A stretch of 64,000 nucleotides of DNA from Tritrichomonas musculus (GCA_039105265.1 JAPFFF010000062.1:496001-560000); one strand, 5' to 3'; shown: positions 8,768 to 20,765, numbered from the stretch's first letter. Program-made: numbers and translations. Notes: generated by a model from the sequence alone, not told the origin.

Positions 8768-9720
8768 ATGGGAACGTTTATAGTTAGCTGTGCATTTTAT
8801 ACTGTACAGCTAGCGCTTGGTGACCTTTTTGATGAAGACAAGTATTTCCTAGAATTAAAAAACAAAATGAAAAAGATTCCTCACAAATTAATGTATATGA
8901 ATTCATATGAATTAGTTAAAAAAAAAAAAAAAAATGATGAATTAAGATTAACTTGATTTCCACCAATACAAAGCCAGCATTGGAACTCGGTCTACTTAAT
9001 AACAAAGCATATTAATAAAAAATTTTGATGGTATATGTAATATTACTATAAATAAAATATTTTAGAATCAAATGACATTGCATTAATTTCGATAAATAGA
9101 ATAATTAAACTAAAAGAAGACTTAGAACCTGTATATGATTATTTTGACGATGTGTGAAATTGAAAATGGGAACCAAATATATATATTTATTATAGATCAC
9201 TCAAAATAAAACTATAAGCAAAATTAAAATTTAGAGCCAATCGTCTTCAGCAATTGATCGAAAATAGGTTTCAAAGCATTCTTGACATTAGAATATCCTC
9301 ACTATGTAATTAAACAACAAATCCTTTTCAGTTTCTGAAAGTTCTCTCTTTTGGATTAATTGAAAAGAGAGAACGATTTCCTCATGTTTCAGAAGAGAAA
9401 GCACCCAAAAACGATGAATTGAAAAATAAATATGATAAAGAAATTGAATTCTTTTCAAAGTTATCGGATATATTATATCATTTATGTCTAATGCTCAGTT
9501 TTGATGTTACTACTGTTTTCATTTCATAAAAATCCTTCAAACTCAACCAGCCTCTGAATTGGCAACTGAACGAATTTTTGCACAAATACATGATATTTTA
9601 AATAAAAAACAAACAAGATCATCAACAAAAAGCATTAATAAAATTGATAATATCTAATATTAATAGATTAAGTAGTGAGCTTGTGAGAAATTATCGGAAT
9701 CATCAAATACTTTCCAAAAT
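8768..9720 (+). mobile_element. decayed hAT transposase
   Basis: Scattered, frame-broken pieces appear in the order expected for a hAT transposase. CAFYTVQLALGD near 8790 matches the C-x-x-H-x-L-x-L motif (H replaced by Y). HWNSVYLI near 8975 matches the RWNSTYLML block. IIKLKEDLEPVYDYF follows near 9100. Near 9545, ASELATERIFAQIHDIL then NKKQTRSSTKSIN matches the C-terminal dimerisation region (S-x-x-x-ER-x-F ... IL-x-KR-x-R-x-S). Many stops and shifts separate them, so it is long dead. I found no terminal inverted repeats. The apparently complete hAT MITE at 27899 shows the family was active in this genome. Confidence 0.6.
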
Positions 9721-9870
9721 AAAGTGGTTGATCTTTACAAGCAGACAAAACTCAGTCAATTTGGCCAGTAGTTCTCAATTTTATGCTCCAATTTTTCATC
9801 CGCTTTTCAACGGTTTCGCTCGACGCCAGCTAAGGGCTATAGACACAGAGAAATATTCTGGGAAAATATA

Positions 9871-10189
9871 AAATCTGCAAAAATTGACCTCGGTTGGCAA
9901 CAAATGACTGAGATCTGTCTTTTGGCAAATTGGATTTATCAAATAAAATTTGTGATTTTTCAAAATTTGGTTAAAAAATTGAATACTTTACACAAAAACT
10001 AATTTATTCTTAAAAAAGATCACAGAATGTCTACGGCAAAAAATTTTCTTCTAATATTTTGCACATATATATCATTTATAAAGATGACTTCATATTTCTT
10101 TTTTTGAATTAATCTGAAAAGAAGAGTTCTTCCTCTTTTATAACGTGCAAGATTTCGAACTTTTTGAGAAAAAATGCAGAATGAATAGG
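9871..10189. other. intergenic, no feature seen
   Basis: AT-rich sequence between the transposase and DUF3447 remnants. Only short AT-rich open stretches and no recognisable motif. Confidence 0.5.
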
Positions 10190-10690
10190 TAAATATGACT
10201 CTTCAATTTGCAAAATAATTAGAAATGATGAAATTGATGAATTCATTACTTATATAACCAAAACAGATTTCTCATTATCAAGTCATACCAATCCATCAAT
10301 ATTTGAAACAAACGAGTTTTTATTTGATATAACGCAAACATTAATAGAGTATGCTGCATTCTTCGGATCAATTCAAATCTTTAGCTTTTTATTATTAAGT
10401 GATGCCAAATTGACAGAAGATTTAATCCTTTATGTAATTCCCGGCCGAAATGAGACATAATTCATATTCTTGAATCAACAAAAATAAAACCAAAATATGT
10501 CAAATGTTTCGTTTGAAGCAATTAAATACAATCTTAATGAAGTTACAAATTATATTTTTCTAATTATTTAAAAAATGATATTAACCAAATACATGCGTAC
10601 TCTACTTACATTGCTGAAAAAGATAGATATTACGATGATATGGCTTATGATGGCTTAGGCTATTTAATTTAAAACTATTATACAAAATAT
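10190..10690 (+). pseudogene. DUF3447 (ankyrin-associated) pseudogene
   Basis: Translation in broken frames gives the conserved core of the trichomonad DUF3447 family: SSICKIIRNDEIDEFI, then SIFETNEFL, TLIEYAAFFGSIQIF and a GRNET motif (normally GRNxEII). The same landmarks occur intact at 17584, 20994 and 25778. Frameshifts after the GRN motif and a lack of downstream ankyrin units mark it as dead. It is a useful local contrast: real decay here produces scattered frame breaks, unlike the clean spacers in the neighbouring ankyrin genes. Confidence 0.7.
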
Positions 10691-11165
10691 TCAAAGAATA
10701 AGTTAGCAATGTTTTATTACAGCAATTTTGATATACTTGTCATATTAAGACTTCCATAAATTAATTAATGGCTTTCATTGGTAATAATACTTTCAATGTT
10801 TTTTTCAATCATAAAATGAAGATAGATATTTTCTAAAGAATGATTTAAAATCAATAATTTCGAATAAAACGAAAATAAATAATTTCATATTTATAAAAAT
10901 AAAATATTTTTTTTAATAAAAATTTAAAATTTTATGAATTCAATATCAGATAAAATTTTTTTTATGCGAAATGTATATATAAAATAATACATCAGATATT
11001 AACATGTAACACTCAGTCAATCTCGATAATTCTGGAATTGTTTTCCCAAACTTCGATTTAAATATTTGATTTTTTATTTGACTTAAAATGTAACAGCATA
11101 ATATATTGAGTTAATTTATTCATTACAATTAGAAAAAAAATTAAAAAAATTCATATATTCTTTTA
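10691..11165. other. AT-rich intergenic
   Basis: No coding motif or structured RNA visible; several A/T homopolymers. Confidence 0.5.
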
Positions 11166-12300
11166 TTAATAAAGCGGAATTTGCGTTTTGAATTCTTTGA
11201 CAAATTTCAAAACCTCATTACTTTCTGATTTTGTTAATTCAATCAAGCTGAATTTATTTTTCTCCATATCTTCACATATTTCTTTGAAGCTTGGCCTATT
11301 ATTAGGTACAAAGTTCCAGCATGAGTCAATAAGTTGCTTTGAATAAGAAGTGAATGATGAAGGAATTTCTGCTTTTTTTCCAAGGCAAATATCGCGTATT
11401 TTTATTTTAGGAAATTCACCACTGCTGAGTATGTAATAAACCAACACACCGAAGGAATAAATGTCAGACTTTTCATTATATTCTTCTTCATTAATTATTT
11501 CAGGAGCCATGAACTTTTGCGTTCCAAGTCCTCTTGTCATTGATTGCTCTTCTGCAGACATCAATTTAGAGATACCGAAATCAGCGATTTTCATTATTCC
11601 ATCTTCAGCAATCAATATATTAGATGGCTTTAAATCACGATGAATTATATTTCTAAAATGGACATATCTCATTCCTTCGGCGATTTGAAAAATAGCACAA
11701 ACAATTTGGACATTTGAAAAAGTTTTATTTTTAATTGCTTGATCTAAATTGTGCGGACAATATTCAAGAAGAATCGCAGGCGGTTTTTTGTTATCACTTA
11801 AGAATATTCCAAATGTCTTTAAAATGTTTGGATGATCAAGCATATTCATAATCTCATATTCGTTTAGAAAATGTTGGAAATTTTCTGTTGATTTATTTTG
11901 AATGATCATTTCTTTTAATGCATAAAATTTTTTCTTTGCAACTTTGATTACTCGTCCTCCATTTCCAAATCCAATGTCTTCTATTCTTTCAAGATCTTGA
12001 ATGGTTTCTGCATCTAGAACTTTAATTTTTGGATTGTTCGGTTTCGATATTTGCGCTATTTCTTCTTGACGTTTTTTCATTTCTTTTTCATCTCTTTTAA
12101 TGACTTCATTTAGTTTCTGTTGAAGTTCTTTGAGTTCTTTGTCTTTACCTGCTAATTGTGATTCAAGATCTTTGTTTCTATTTCTCAATTCAGTTTCTAT
12201 TTGAATTAACTTTTCATTTGCTCTTTTCAATTCATCAAGAGTTGATTCAGAATTTTTTAACGATTCAGTCTTTGTAACTTGAGCTTGCTTTTTATTTGGG
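11166..12300 (-). CDS. TKL/Ser-Thr-type protein kinase with N-terminal coiled coil, 5' end incomplete
   Basis: The C-terminal ~290 residues are a full kinase domain: glycine loop FGNGGRVI, ALKEM lysine, HPNILK, IIHRDLKPSNIL, ADFGISK, GTQKFMAPE, SDIYSFGVLVYY and RPSFKEI. All catalytic residues are present, so it should be active. A highly charged coiled coil (ETELRNRNKDLESQL...) precedes it. No ATG begins the open frame: it runs on into AT-rich low-complexity DNA. I place the visible exon edge at the AG at 12301-12302, after which the frame reads PNKKQAQVT. The true start probably lies in an upstream exon beyond the AT-rich tract. The domain organisation resembles other trichomonad TKL-like kinases; substrate unknown. 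Confidence 0.72.
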
Positions 12301-12302
12301 CT

Positions 12303-14040
12303 TTTTAAATTTTTGATTGAAATTGGATGAAAATAATTGAATAAAATTATATTTAATAGTTTTGTTAAAACTAGATTTAAAAGTTTGATCGAATTTTATA
12401 AAAAATTGTGTAATGAAATGTAATAAACATTTTGTCAGAAATTTCATAAAATAAATGAATAAATCATATTTAATTTTCAACGAAATTGGATGAAAGTAAA
12501 GTGGTAATTGCATAAGTATTTGATGAAATTGGATGAAATGTTGTTTAGAATTGAATTAAATTATATGATGGAATTATATTTAAATTGCAGCTGAAATTGG
12601 ATTAATCAGAAAAATTGAATTGGATGAAAAAAAAGTTTTTGAAATTTCATAAAATTGAAAATGAAAATTAGATTAAATATATGTATTTAACTTTATAAGC
12701 TTGATTATTGAAATATAATAAATAATGTAATGCAATTTCATAAAATAAAATAAGAAAATTTTATAAAAATATTGTTTGATATTCCATTCAAAAAAGTTGC
12801 TCAAATTTGATGAATTTTTTGATGAAATTACAGAAAAAAATGCATTTAAACAGTATAAAATATTTTCTTTTGAAACATAATTAATATTTATTGGAATACA
12901 ATCAAATATGCTAATATGGATTTCATAAAATATCATTTGAAATATTGTTAAAACATTTGTCAAAATTTGATAAAAATGAATTCATAATGTTATTCAAATT
13001 TAATGTTGAAATTAGATTAAAATAAATACTTTGAAACGTCAAAAGAATAAGAAAAATAAAATGTCATTAAATATTTATATGAATTTCATAAATAAGCTAA
13101 CAAAACCATATAAAATAATAATGGAAATGTTATGAATACTTGAAAGAATAATTGAATAAAAACAAAGGAAAGAAAATTGGATAAAATTTTTATAATTAAA
13201 ACATTATAAATCTATTGAATAAAACTGGATAAATTAATTATTTGAACGTCATAAACTTTTGGTAGAAATTTGATGAATTGCTTGTTTGAAATGAAATGAA
13301 AAATTTTGTAGAAATTATATAAAACAATTGAATTTTTAATCCAATAAATAATCGATAAAAACCACATTAATATGATTTGAAACTAAATGAATGAATACAA
13401 GTGTAATTTTATAAAATTAATATTGAAACACAATGAAAAAAACAATTCTTAAATTTCATTCAAAACCAATTGAAATTGGATTTAAAATTCAATGAAATTG
13501 TATTCAAATTTGTTTATTAAACAAGATAACAAACATAAAAAACTTCATTAAATATATTATTTTTTAAATATAATAAATTTTTTTTTTAAATTAAATGAAA
13601 AACAGAAAGCGAAACGTAATTATAGATAATAATTAAAAATTCCATTGAAGAAATTATTGCAATTCCATCAAATTTTGGTTGAAATATAATAAATATATTA
13701 ATGAAAATGCGATAAATGACTGACTTAACGTAATTTAAAATAGCTCAAATTGTATAAATATTTTATTATTTTGAATATTATTAAAATATTATTTGTAATT
13801 TTATAAAAAATTTCTTAAAACTATATGAAAAACTTAAATGAAACTTTATGAAATAATTTCTAAAACTAGATTAAAAACCAAATTGTGAATTTCATGAAAT
13901 TGCTAGATAAATCATATCAAAAAATACTCTGAACTTCATAAAAACCAATTTTAATTGCATTAAACATAAAATAAAAACTTAGAATCCACGGATTTCTTCG
14001 AAAAAATATTTTAGAAAAATAAGGCCAATTATTTCACCTT
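12303..14040. other. 1.7-kb AT-rich low-complexity tract, possible long intron or spacer
   Basis: The tract is built of recurring words such as GAAATTGGATGAAA, TTTCATAAAAT and TTGAATAAAA with no ORF of coding character. The reverse complements of the same words (ATTTCATCCAAT, ATTTTATGAAA) fill the spacers of the ankyrin gene at 17584-20545. It lies directly upstream of a kinase frame lacking a start codon, so it may be an intron, but no GTATGT/CTAAC pair was found. Confidence 0.4.
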
Positions 14041-14118
14041 CACATTTTTTTTTTTAAAAAAAAAAACAATAAAAATTATTATATACTATTTATATATAAA
14101 CTTATCAAAGAAAGATAA

Positions 14119-15321
14119 TTATAATAAAGATGCATTTTCAGCTTTTCCATTCTTAAATTTTGGAATAAAGAACAATCCAAAAAAAGCAGCCAAAATAGAT
14201 GCACAAACATTGAAAAGGATAGAACCAAACTCACCGAAAGATTTTGTAATATTACCCACAACATAAGCACCAAACCAAATATCTAGAAAACGATTCATAA
14301 AACAATTGATTCCACCAGTTTCAATCCTCAAATTCTCTGGAAATATGACACCACATAAAAGCCAAGGAATCGGGCCTGATCCCAAACCGTAAAACAGGAA
14401 ATACAAGAAAACACTGAACACACCGAGCCACTTTGGTGTTTCCATTTTCAGAGTAATTGCATACAAAACCAATGAAATAACTAAGCCAAAAGTTGAAAAA
14501 GCCCACAAATTTCGAACTCCAATTATATCCATGATAAAAGCACTAATGAGCACAGCCAAGAAACCAATAAAATTAGTTAAGGCTGACTGTAAAGTTGAAT
14601 GAATATTGATTCCAACAGCAGACATCAATCGTGCACAATTGTCAATCATGAAGCCAATTCCTGAAAAACCTTGAAGAAGCATGATTGCCATCATGACCAA
14701 ACAGTTCTTAAGATACGGCTTCTTCCAAATGTATAGGCCTGATTTCTTTTTTGGAACAATTGGAACTTCAGGAACAATCCAAATCAGGCCTGCAAATAAA
14801 AATGACTGAACAATAATTATTACACTAATCATTTTCCAATGTATTAGATAGGTAAGTATTTCGACTAAAATCAAAGAAAGAAACATGGAGAATTGAACTA
14901 AACAACCATTGAAAGCTATAAACTCTTCATCAACAAAATGCATTAAATACGAAATATGAACAGATTGGAAAAATCCTAACAAAACACCGTTGAAAAACTT
15001 AAGAATGAGGACAAGAACAAAATTGTTATCATTTATCATCAAATAAAATATAAAAACAATTGCATTTACTATAAACATGACACAAATTGGAAGTCTTCTT
15101 TTTTGTATTTTATAACTAACGAATATTGAAACAATTGCAAATATTGCTGCAGCATAAGTTGTAATTTTATTTGATATTTCAATTTGATTTGGTGAAATTT
15201 TACTGAAATCCCAACCTTCTTCGATTTTATATTGTGCTGTTCCATAAAAATTCAGCTGAAAACTAAATTGGAATGGAAGACTGAGAATAATAATCGTATA
15301 AATAAAAAAGCGTCCATTCAT
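14119..15321 (-). CDS. MFS transporter, sugar-porter-like
   Basis: 400 residues from the ATG at 15321, nearly all in hydrophobic spans (about 11-12), the usual length and layout of a short major facilitator protein. The C-terminal half has sugar-porter landmarks: SALTNFIGFLAVLISAFIMD (equivalent to the loop before the D-x-x-GRR motif, here DIIGVRN), GSGPIPWLL (the PESP/GxGPIPW signature) and FPENLR (PExxR). The expected substrate is a sugar or similar small solute at the plasma membrane or a vacuole. The central loop PEVPIVPKKK corresponds to the PESPRWL motif, partly eroded. The GRR motif is weak, so the substrate class is an inference. Confidence 0.75.
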   Translation of the reverse strand: MNGRFFIYTIIILSLPFQFSFQLNFYGTAQYKIEEGWDFSKISPNQIEISNKITTYAAAIFAIVSIFVSYKIQKRRLPICVMFIVNAIVFIFYLMINDNNFVLVLILKFFNGVLLGFFQSVHISYLMHFVDEEFIAFNGCLVQFSMFLSLILVEILTYLIHWKMISVIIIVQSFLFAGLIWIVPEVPIVPKKKSGLYIWKKPYLKNCLVMMAIMLLQGFSGIGFMIDNCARLMSAVGINIHSTLQSALTNFIGFLAVLISAFIMDIIGVRNLWAFSTFGLVISLVLYAITLKMETPKWLGVFSVFLYFLFYGLGSGPIPWLLCGVIFPENLRIETGGINCFMNRFLDIWFGAYVVGNITKSFGEFGSILFNVCASILAAFFGLFFIPKFKNGKAENASLL

Positions 15322-16299
15322 ATTTTTTTTAAACTTTATCTTATGATATCAATTTGAATGATATTATTGAATTATTTTTGAATGCATTCAAATTTCTGTA
15401 ATTTATTTTATCATTTGTATGATATTGTATTTAATTATTTATCTTTTCAATTTTCAAACATAAGAGTTCATTTCATTTATGAACCCTCCTGAAAATGTTA
15501 TTTTCTATAAAAATTTATATAATTATTTATAAATATATTTATAAAATTATATATATATATATTTTATTGAATAATAAAGGGTTCAAATTGTATTGTTATT
15601 TTGTATTGAAAATTTTAAAATAACAATACAAAATCAACAAAAACTCATATTTTTTATATCGAAAAATATATGACTATTTTGTACTTCAATAATTTTTACT
15701 ATTGCTTGAATATCAAAAGATTTGCTTCGCTTTTTGATATAGACAAGATTTCTTTACTCGGATTTAGAGGTTTTCAAAAAGTTATTTTATATATATTGAA
15801 AATTTCCTTTTTTTAAATCAATTCTATAAAGGTATATAAACAATAGATAATCATAAAATTTATAAAGCTAATAACCGTTATGTAATTCTTATATTAATAT
15901 CGTTTCTTTATTCTTTTAGTCTTATACTATATTTTTATCAAAATAACATTGAAATTCATATAAGCCTGTTATAAACTAGTTATAATTAGTCCTCGCACGA
16001 TTGAATTTCATTCAATTTTATTAACTTTTTATATATGCAAGATCAAATTTTGTATAATAGATAATTATTTTTTGATATATCTGTATCAAATATTGAAGGT
16101 TATTTGAAAAAATCCTTCAAAAAGTGGCGAGTGCGATTCTGAGATCTCAAATTATTTCAAATTTTTCTATAGATTGAGACAACTCATACAATTTCTTTTT
16201 TCTAAGATATTTCGAGCTTTGTTTTTATTATTATTATTGAGCAATTGGATCTTCAAATTATAGCAACTTTAAATACAATATAATTCTCTAAAATCTATC

Positions 16300-16330
<31 letters not shown>

Positions 16331-16544
16331 CAAGCATTTCAGATCAATAAATAGATTATTTAAAGAATAATTAATAATCAATTAAACCATCAAAGAGTTG
16401 ACTTATTTTTACATCCATTGGCATAAAATATAAATATTATAGTAGAATAAACATTCAAATATGTTTTAACAAAATTATTCATAGCTAAGTTAAAACTTCA
16501 ATTCACTTGAATTGAAACTTCACTTTATAAATATTTTATAAAAA
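15322..16544. other. long AT-rich intergenic region
   Basis: No coding sequence recognised. It contains the inverted repeat at 15588-15631, a 24-base A run near 16300 and a perfect short palindrome TTCAATTCACTTGAATTGAA near 16500, just before the structured RNA candidate. Confidence 0.5.
15588..15631. repeat. perfect 15-bp inverted repeat
   Basis: TTGTATTGTTATTTT at 15588-15602 is exactly inverted at 15617-15631, leaving a 14-nt loop. Such a hairpin could be a cruciform, the core of a small foldback element or a transcript 3' structure. No target duplication seen. Confidence 0.6.
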
Positions 16545-16700
16545 AGCGGAAGGTGACCTTTCGCACGTAGAGAAAATTCGTTTGGGGATCGGATAACCCG
16601 AGGGTTATTGGAGCCCAACAATTTCATTAACTCCTTTGTGCAATGGAATTAATAAAACCATCCCATGACCTCCCACTTGACGAAGCCACAGCAAACAAGA
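16545..16700 (+). ncRNA. candidate structured RNA, family unassigned
   Basis: A GC-rich island in very AT-rich DNA with three consecutive hairpins: GCGGAAGG-TGA-CCTTTCGC (16545-16563, 8 pairs); TTGGG...CCCAA enclosing GATAACCC-GA-GGGTTATT (about 16581-16619); and AATTTCATT...AATGGAATT (9 pairs, about 16620-16650). A single-stranded CCATCCCATGACCTCCCACTTG tract follows. No ORF explains the composition. I compared it by eye with U1-U6, SRP, RNase P/MRP, U3 and box C/D patterns and found no decisive match. TATAAATATTTTATAA lies just upstream. The strand is assumed from hairpin order and could be reversed. Confidence 0.45.
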
Positions 16701-17583
16701 TAAGTGATTTTCTTTACATAAAATGTTTTTATATACATAAATCATTTTTTAAAAGTTGAATTTTTATGGATTTGAGAAAATACAAAAAGAGGCTCTAAAA
16801 ATTTCTAAAAAAGACCATTAACATTAAAAAAAATACTTATAGCCCTGAACTGGTTAATTTTAAAAGATTTATTGATAATTTTTGAGTAATTTCATGTCTA
16901 ACCGATAACCAATAATTTTGGGAATAAAATTATTCTTAGCAAAATAAAGCATTTTTATGAGTATATATATTTGCACCAAATATAATTTGATCTAGAATTC
17001 CAATTCCCTTTTGTAATTGTTCGAAATCTTTTTGTTAAAGAAAATCAATTAAAAAATATATGATACGTTTTTAAGTTTAATACTTTATTATATTTATTAT
17101 AATTACTTAATATATGCATTTTAAATTAAATTTATAAAAATAATTGTATATTAACATAAAATACTCGTGCTATAGAATTTTCTATATATACAAAATAGAA
17201 TTTGTAATATCTTAATAAAAAATATTGTAATATAGACTTATAATGTTAATTTAAATTAAAATATATAATATAAATATATAATATAAATACAGTAATATAG
17301 ATTAATTATTTACTACTCTATATTTTGTATGAAAATAAATTTCTGAATATTCAAATTTTTTTATCTTCAATATCCTGAAATATTAGGAAAAAAATAAAGT
17401 AACTTAAAGTAATATAAAATTTAAATCATATATTTAAAAATAAATATAATAATTAATCAAAATAATATTTTATAAATATCAGAGATAATCTAAAATAATA
17501 ATATATTTGAATTTTAAATTTATTCTATTTTTGTGATAAATCTGATTATCTAATATTTCAATTTCTCAATTGTATTCCAAGAA
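16701..17583. other. AT-rich intergenic
   Basis: No gene visible. Very AT-rich, with TATAATATAAATATATAATATAAA-type runs near 17270. TCAATT about 18 bases before the ATG at 17584 could be the initiator of the next gene. Confidence 0.45.
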
Positions 17584-20545
17584 ATGGAAATAAAAGCATA
17601 TGTTACTTCTTTTCTTTCGAGAATGAAAAACACTCAAGAAAAGATTTTGTCTTTTTTAGACAGTGACCAAAATCGAGAAGAGGATTTACAAGTCCTGTTA
17701 AGATATTTCCAAGATCAAAAAATATGTGAAGACAAAGTGGAATTTAAAGCATTACTTCATTTAATTTCAAAGATATCAAATAATTATCATCGTTCTACCA
17801 ATTTTATCTGCAAAATTGAACAAATTCTAAAAAATCTCCAAGAAAAAACAAAAAATTATTTTTCAAATTACGATATTTTCCACATTTTTAAGAACAACAA
17901 GCGAATTCTCCTCTTTTTATTTGAAGAAAAAGTGATCATACCAGACAAATCGATTTTATCACAAATGACCAAACATAAATTCAAATTTCGAGAATACATA
18001 CCATATTTCTATCCAGAATTTGAAAGCTTTTTTGATGATCAATTGAAGCAAGAAATCAAATCTCAACTTCCAGAAGATATGAATTTATTTGAACAAAAAA
18101 GAAAAATAGGCCAAAATGACAGTGAAATTTGTCGGTTGATCAGAAATGATTCAATTGATGACTTCATCAAATTTGTGAATCAAAACAATTATCCTCTTGA
18201 TTATGAAATTGAAAAATCAATCTATGAAACAAATAATTATTTAACCTATTGTTTTCCAACATTAATTGAATACTCAGCTTTCTTTGGATCAGTCAAAATT
18301 TTCAAATATTTGATAACAAATGGCGCAAACTTGGGAGCTTCATTGATGTCGTTTTCGAGTCATGGAAACAATTCAGAAATAATTCACATTCTTGAAGAAA
18401 AACAAATTGAAATTGCTGATTTCGATTATTATGAATCAATTAAATGTCATTCTATTGACGTTTCAAATTATTTGAAACAAAAATTGAATGATGTTAACGG
18501 TTGCTCTCAATGTCTTCATTATTACAATTTCATTGAATTGGAAAATCAAATTAATGATTTTGGATTCAATTTCTTTTATGATTGCTGCAGATATGATTAC
18601 ATATCAATTGTAGATTTTCTTTTAAAAAATTCAAAAATTGAAATAAATTCAAAAGTAACATCAAATATTTCATTCAATTTTTTGAATGACGCATCAATTT
18701 TTTTTAATTTTTTTGTTAATAGAATTTCATTGAATTTCTAATTTAATTTCATTTTGAATGATTTTAATGAAATTTTTATTTTAATGTTTTAATAAGGCAC
18801 CTTTGAATGTCGCTGCTGAAAAGGGAAATGTTGAAATTTTCCAGCTTTTGTTAAGTCAAAACGAAATTGATGTTAACATTAAAGAAATTTTTCGAATTTC
18901 TTGTTTTAATTACGTTTCAATACTTTTTTTAAATTGCATTACCTAATATATTCTTTTCTAATGACATTTTTAATTAATGAAATTTTTATGTAATTCTAGA
19001 TTTTTATGTTTTTCATAAAGTTTTTATATTCTTTATATTTAATGAAATTTTCTTAATTTATTTGATTTTTATGAAATTTCATAATAGATTTTTTTTCATT
19101 GGATTTGAAAAATTTATTTTAATCAAATTCATAAATTGTTTTTCGTTAATGAAATTTTAAAATAAATTTGTGTTTAATTGGATTTTAAATTTCTGTTAAA
19201 AATGCTATTTGAATAATTCTTTTTATATAAAATTTCTGCATTTTTTTCAAATAAAGTTTGAATACTTTTGCCTTTTTTTATATCGTTTTAAATATAATTT
19301 TTTTTTATGAAAAAACAGCATTAGTGATTGCAGCCGAAAAAGATAACACTGAAATTGTTAAGTTATTGTTGTCACATCAAGGAATTGATATAAATGCAAA
19401 ATCAATTTTTATTGTAAATTTTTAATATCATTTCGACATTTTGTTTTGTAATTATATTCCATTTAGCATATTTTTAATCATATTTTATTTTTAATCTTTT
19501 CAATGAAATTTCATTTTTTTTGAATTTAATACAATTTGAATTAATTGATTTGACGAAGTTCTTTAATATAAAAATTTCATGAAGTTCACTTTAATTCTTT
19601 TTTAATGAAATTACTGATTATTTTATATAATTGGATTTAATATTTTGTTTCTTTAACAGAATTTCAAACAAATGAGTTTTTTTTATATAGTTTTATTATA
19701 TTGTTTTTTCATAAAGTTTTGAGATTTACATTTTTTCATGTAATTTTAAATTGATTGTTTGGATGAAATTTATTGATGAATTAAATAAAACAGCTTTACA
19801 TTATTCAGTTGAAAATGGAAATATCGAAATCGTTAAGCTTTTGTTGTCTTTTCCAAATATTGATGTAAATTGTAAATCAATTTTTTAAATTTTTTTTTTT
19901 ATGTCATTCAAAATCAACAATTATATAAATTATATTTGACTTTTTATGATTTAATGAAATTAAACATTTCATGTTTTTGATGAAATTTAGCATTTTCATA
20001 TTTAATGATATTCATAAAAATTGAATATTAAATAAAATTCACACTCTGACTTTTTCATTCAATTTTTAGCTTCAAAATTTCAATTTCATTTTCAATCAAC
20101 ATTTTTTTGAATTGGATTTGAAATACTCTATATTTTCATCCAATTTCAATTTATTTTATATTTTTAAGATTCCATATTGGAATATTTTATGCAATTTTAA
20201 TCTTTTTTTTTTTTTAAACAGAATTCACTTTTTTAATGATTAAATAAAATTTTAAATTCATTTATTAGATGAAGTTTTAAAATGATTTTTTTTTGATATA
20301 GTTTGATTTAATTTCCTTAAAGAACAGCTTTGCATACCGCAGTTATTAAAGAAGATATTGAAATCATCAAGCTTTTATTGAATCGAAAGGGAATAGATGT
20401 AAATATCAAAGATGAAATTTGATCCCAATTTTTGAATGAAGTTGATTTTTGAATTGAATGATTCCTTTTTCTTATTTAATGGAGAACACCAGTGGAAGTG
20501 ACAAATAGCGATAAAATCAAGAAACTATTTGATTGCCAAATATAA
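17584..20545 (+). CDS. DUF3447-ankyrin repeat protein with interrupted repeats
   Basis: Exon-like block 1 (17584 to about 18660) encodes the N-terminal helical region and DUF3447 core (NDSEICRLIRNDSIDDFI, SIYETNNYL, TLIEYSAFFGSVKIFK, NNSEIIHILEE). It then stops, but five further ankyrin units follow in intact form: 18790-18890 (FNKAPLNVAAEKGN...), 19308-19405 (TALVIAAEKDN...), 19774-19880 (NKTALHYSVENGN...), 20320-20414 (TALHTAVIKED...) and a terminal TPVEVTNSDKIKKLF unit ending in TAA at 20543-20545. Spacers of roughly 140, 420, 370, 440 and 65 nt fall each time between the DVNxK end of one repeat and the N/E-K-T-A-L start of the next. Coding units are undamaged while spacers are AT-rich and full of stops, so splicing is the simplest reading, though GT-AG borders are not evident. 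Joined, it would be a typical trichomonad ankyrin scaffold. Exact exon borders are not determined. Confidence 0.6.
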
Positions 20546-20599
20546 GTAAACAATCATTATATTTCAAGATGTATTTTTTTTTTTTTTTTTTAATTAAAT

Positions 20600-20765
20600 T
20601 TAGCCCATAAATAGGAAAAGTTAATCTTGATAATTTATTAGCCCATAAATAAGATTATCACATAAAAATGGTTACCCTTTCCGTTATGAAATCGAACTTT
20701 TCCGTAATCATAATGAACTTTTCCGTTATTAAAGTGGATATTTCCATTATAATCCCGAAAAGACT
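20600..20765. repeat. short repeated words TTAGCCCATAAATA and CTTTTCCGT
   Basis: TTAGCCCATAAATA occurs twice 37 bases apart (near 20601 and 20638) and CTTTCCGTTAT / CTTTTCCGT three times between 20680 and 20735. They sit between two DUF3447 genes and could be protein-binding sites or remnants of a small repeat; no family recognised. Confidence 0.4.

Noticed and set aside
16581-16619. Telomerase RNA template because of TAACCC
   Set aside because: The TAACCC lies in a fully paired hairpin and there is no one-and-a-half repeat template.
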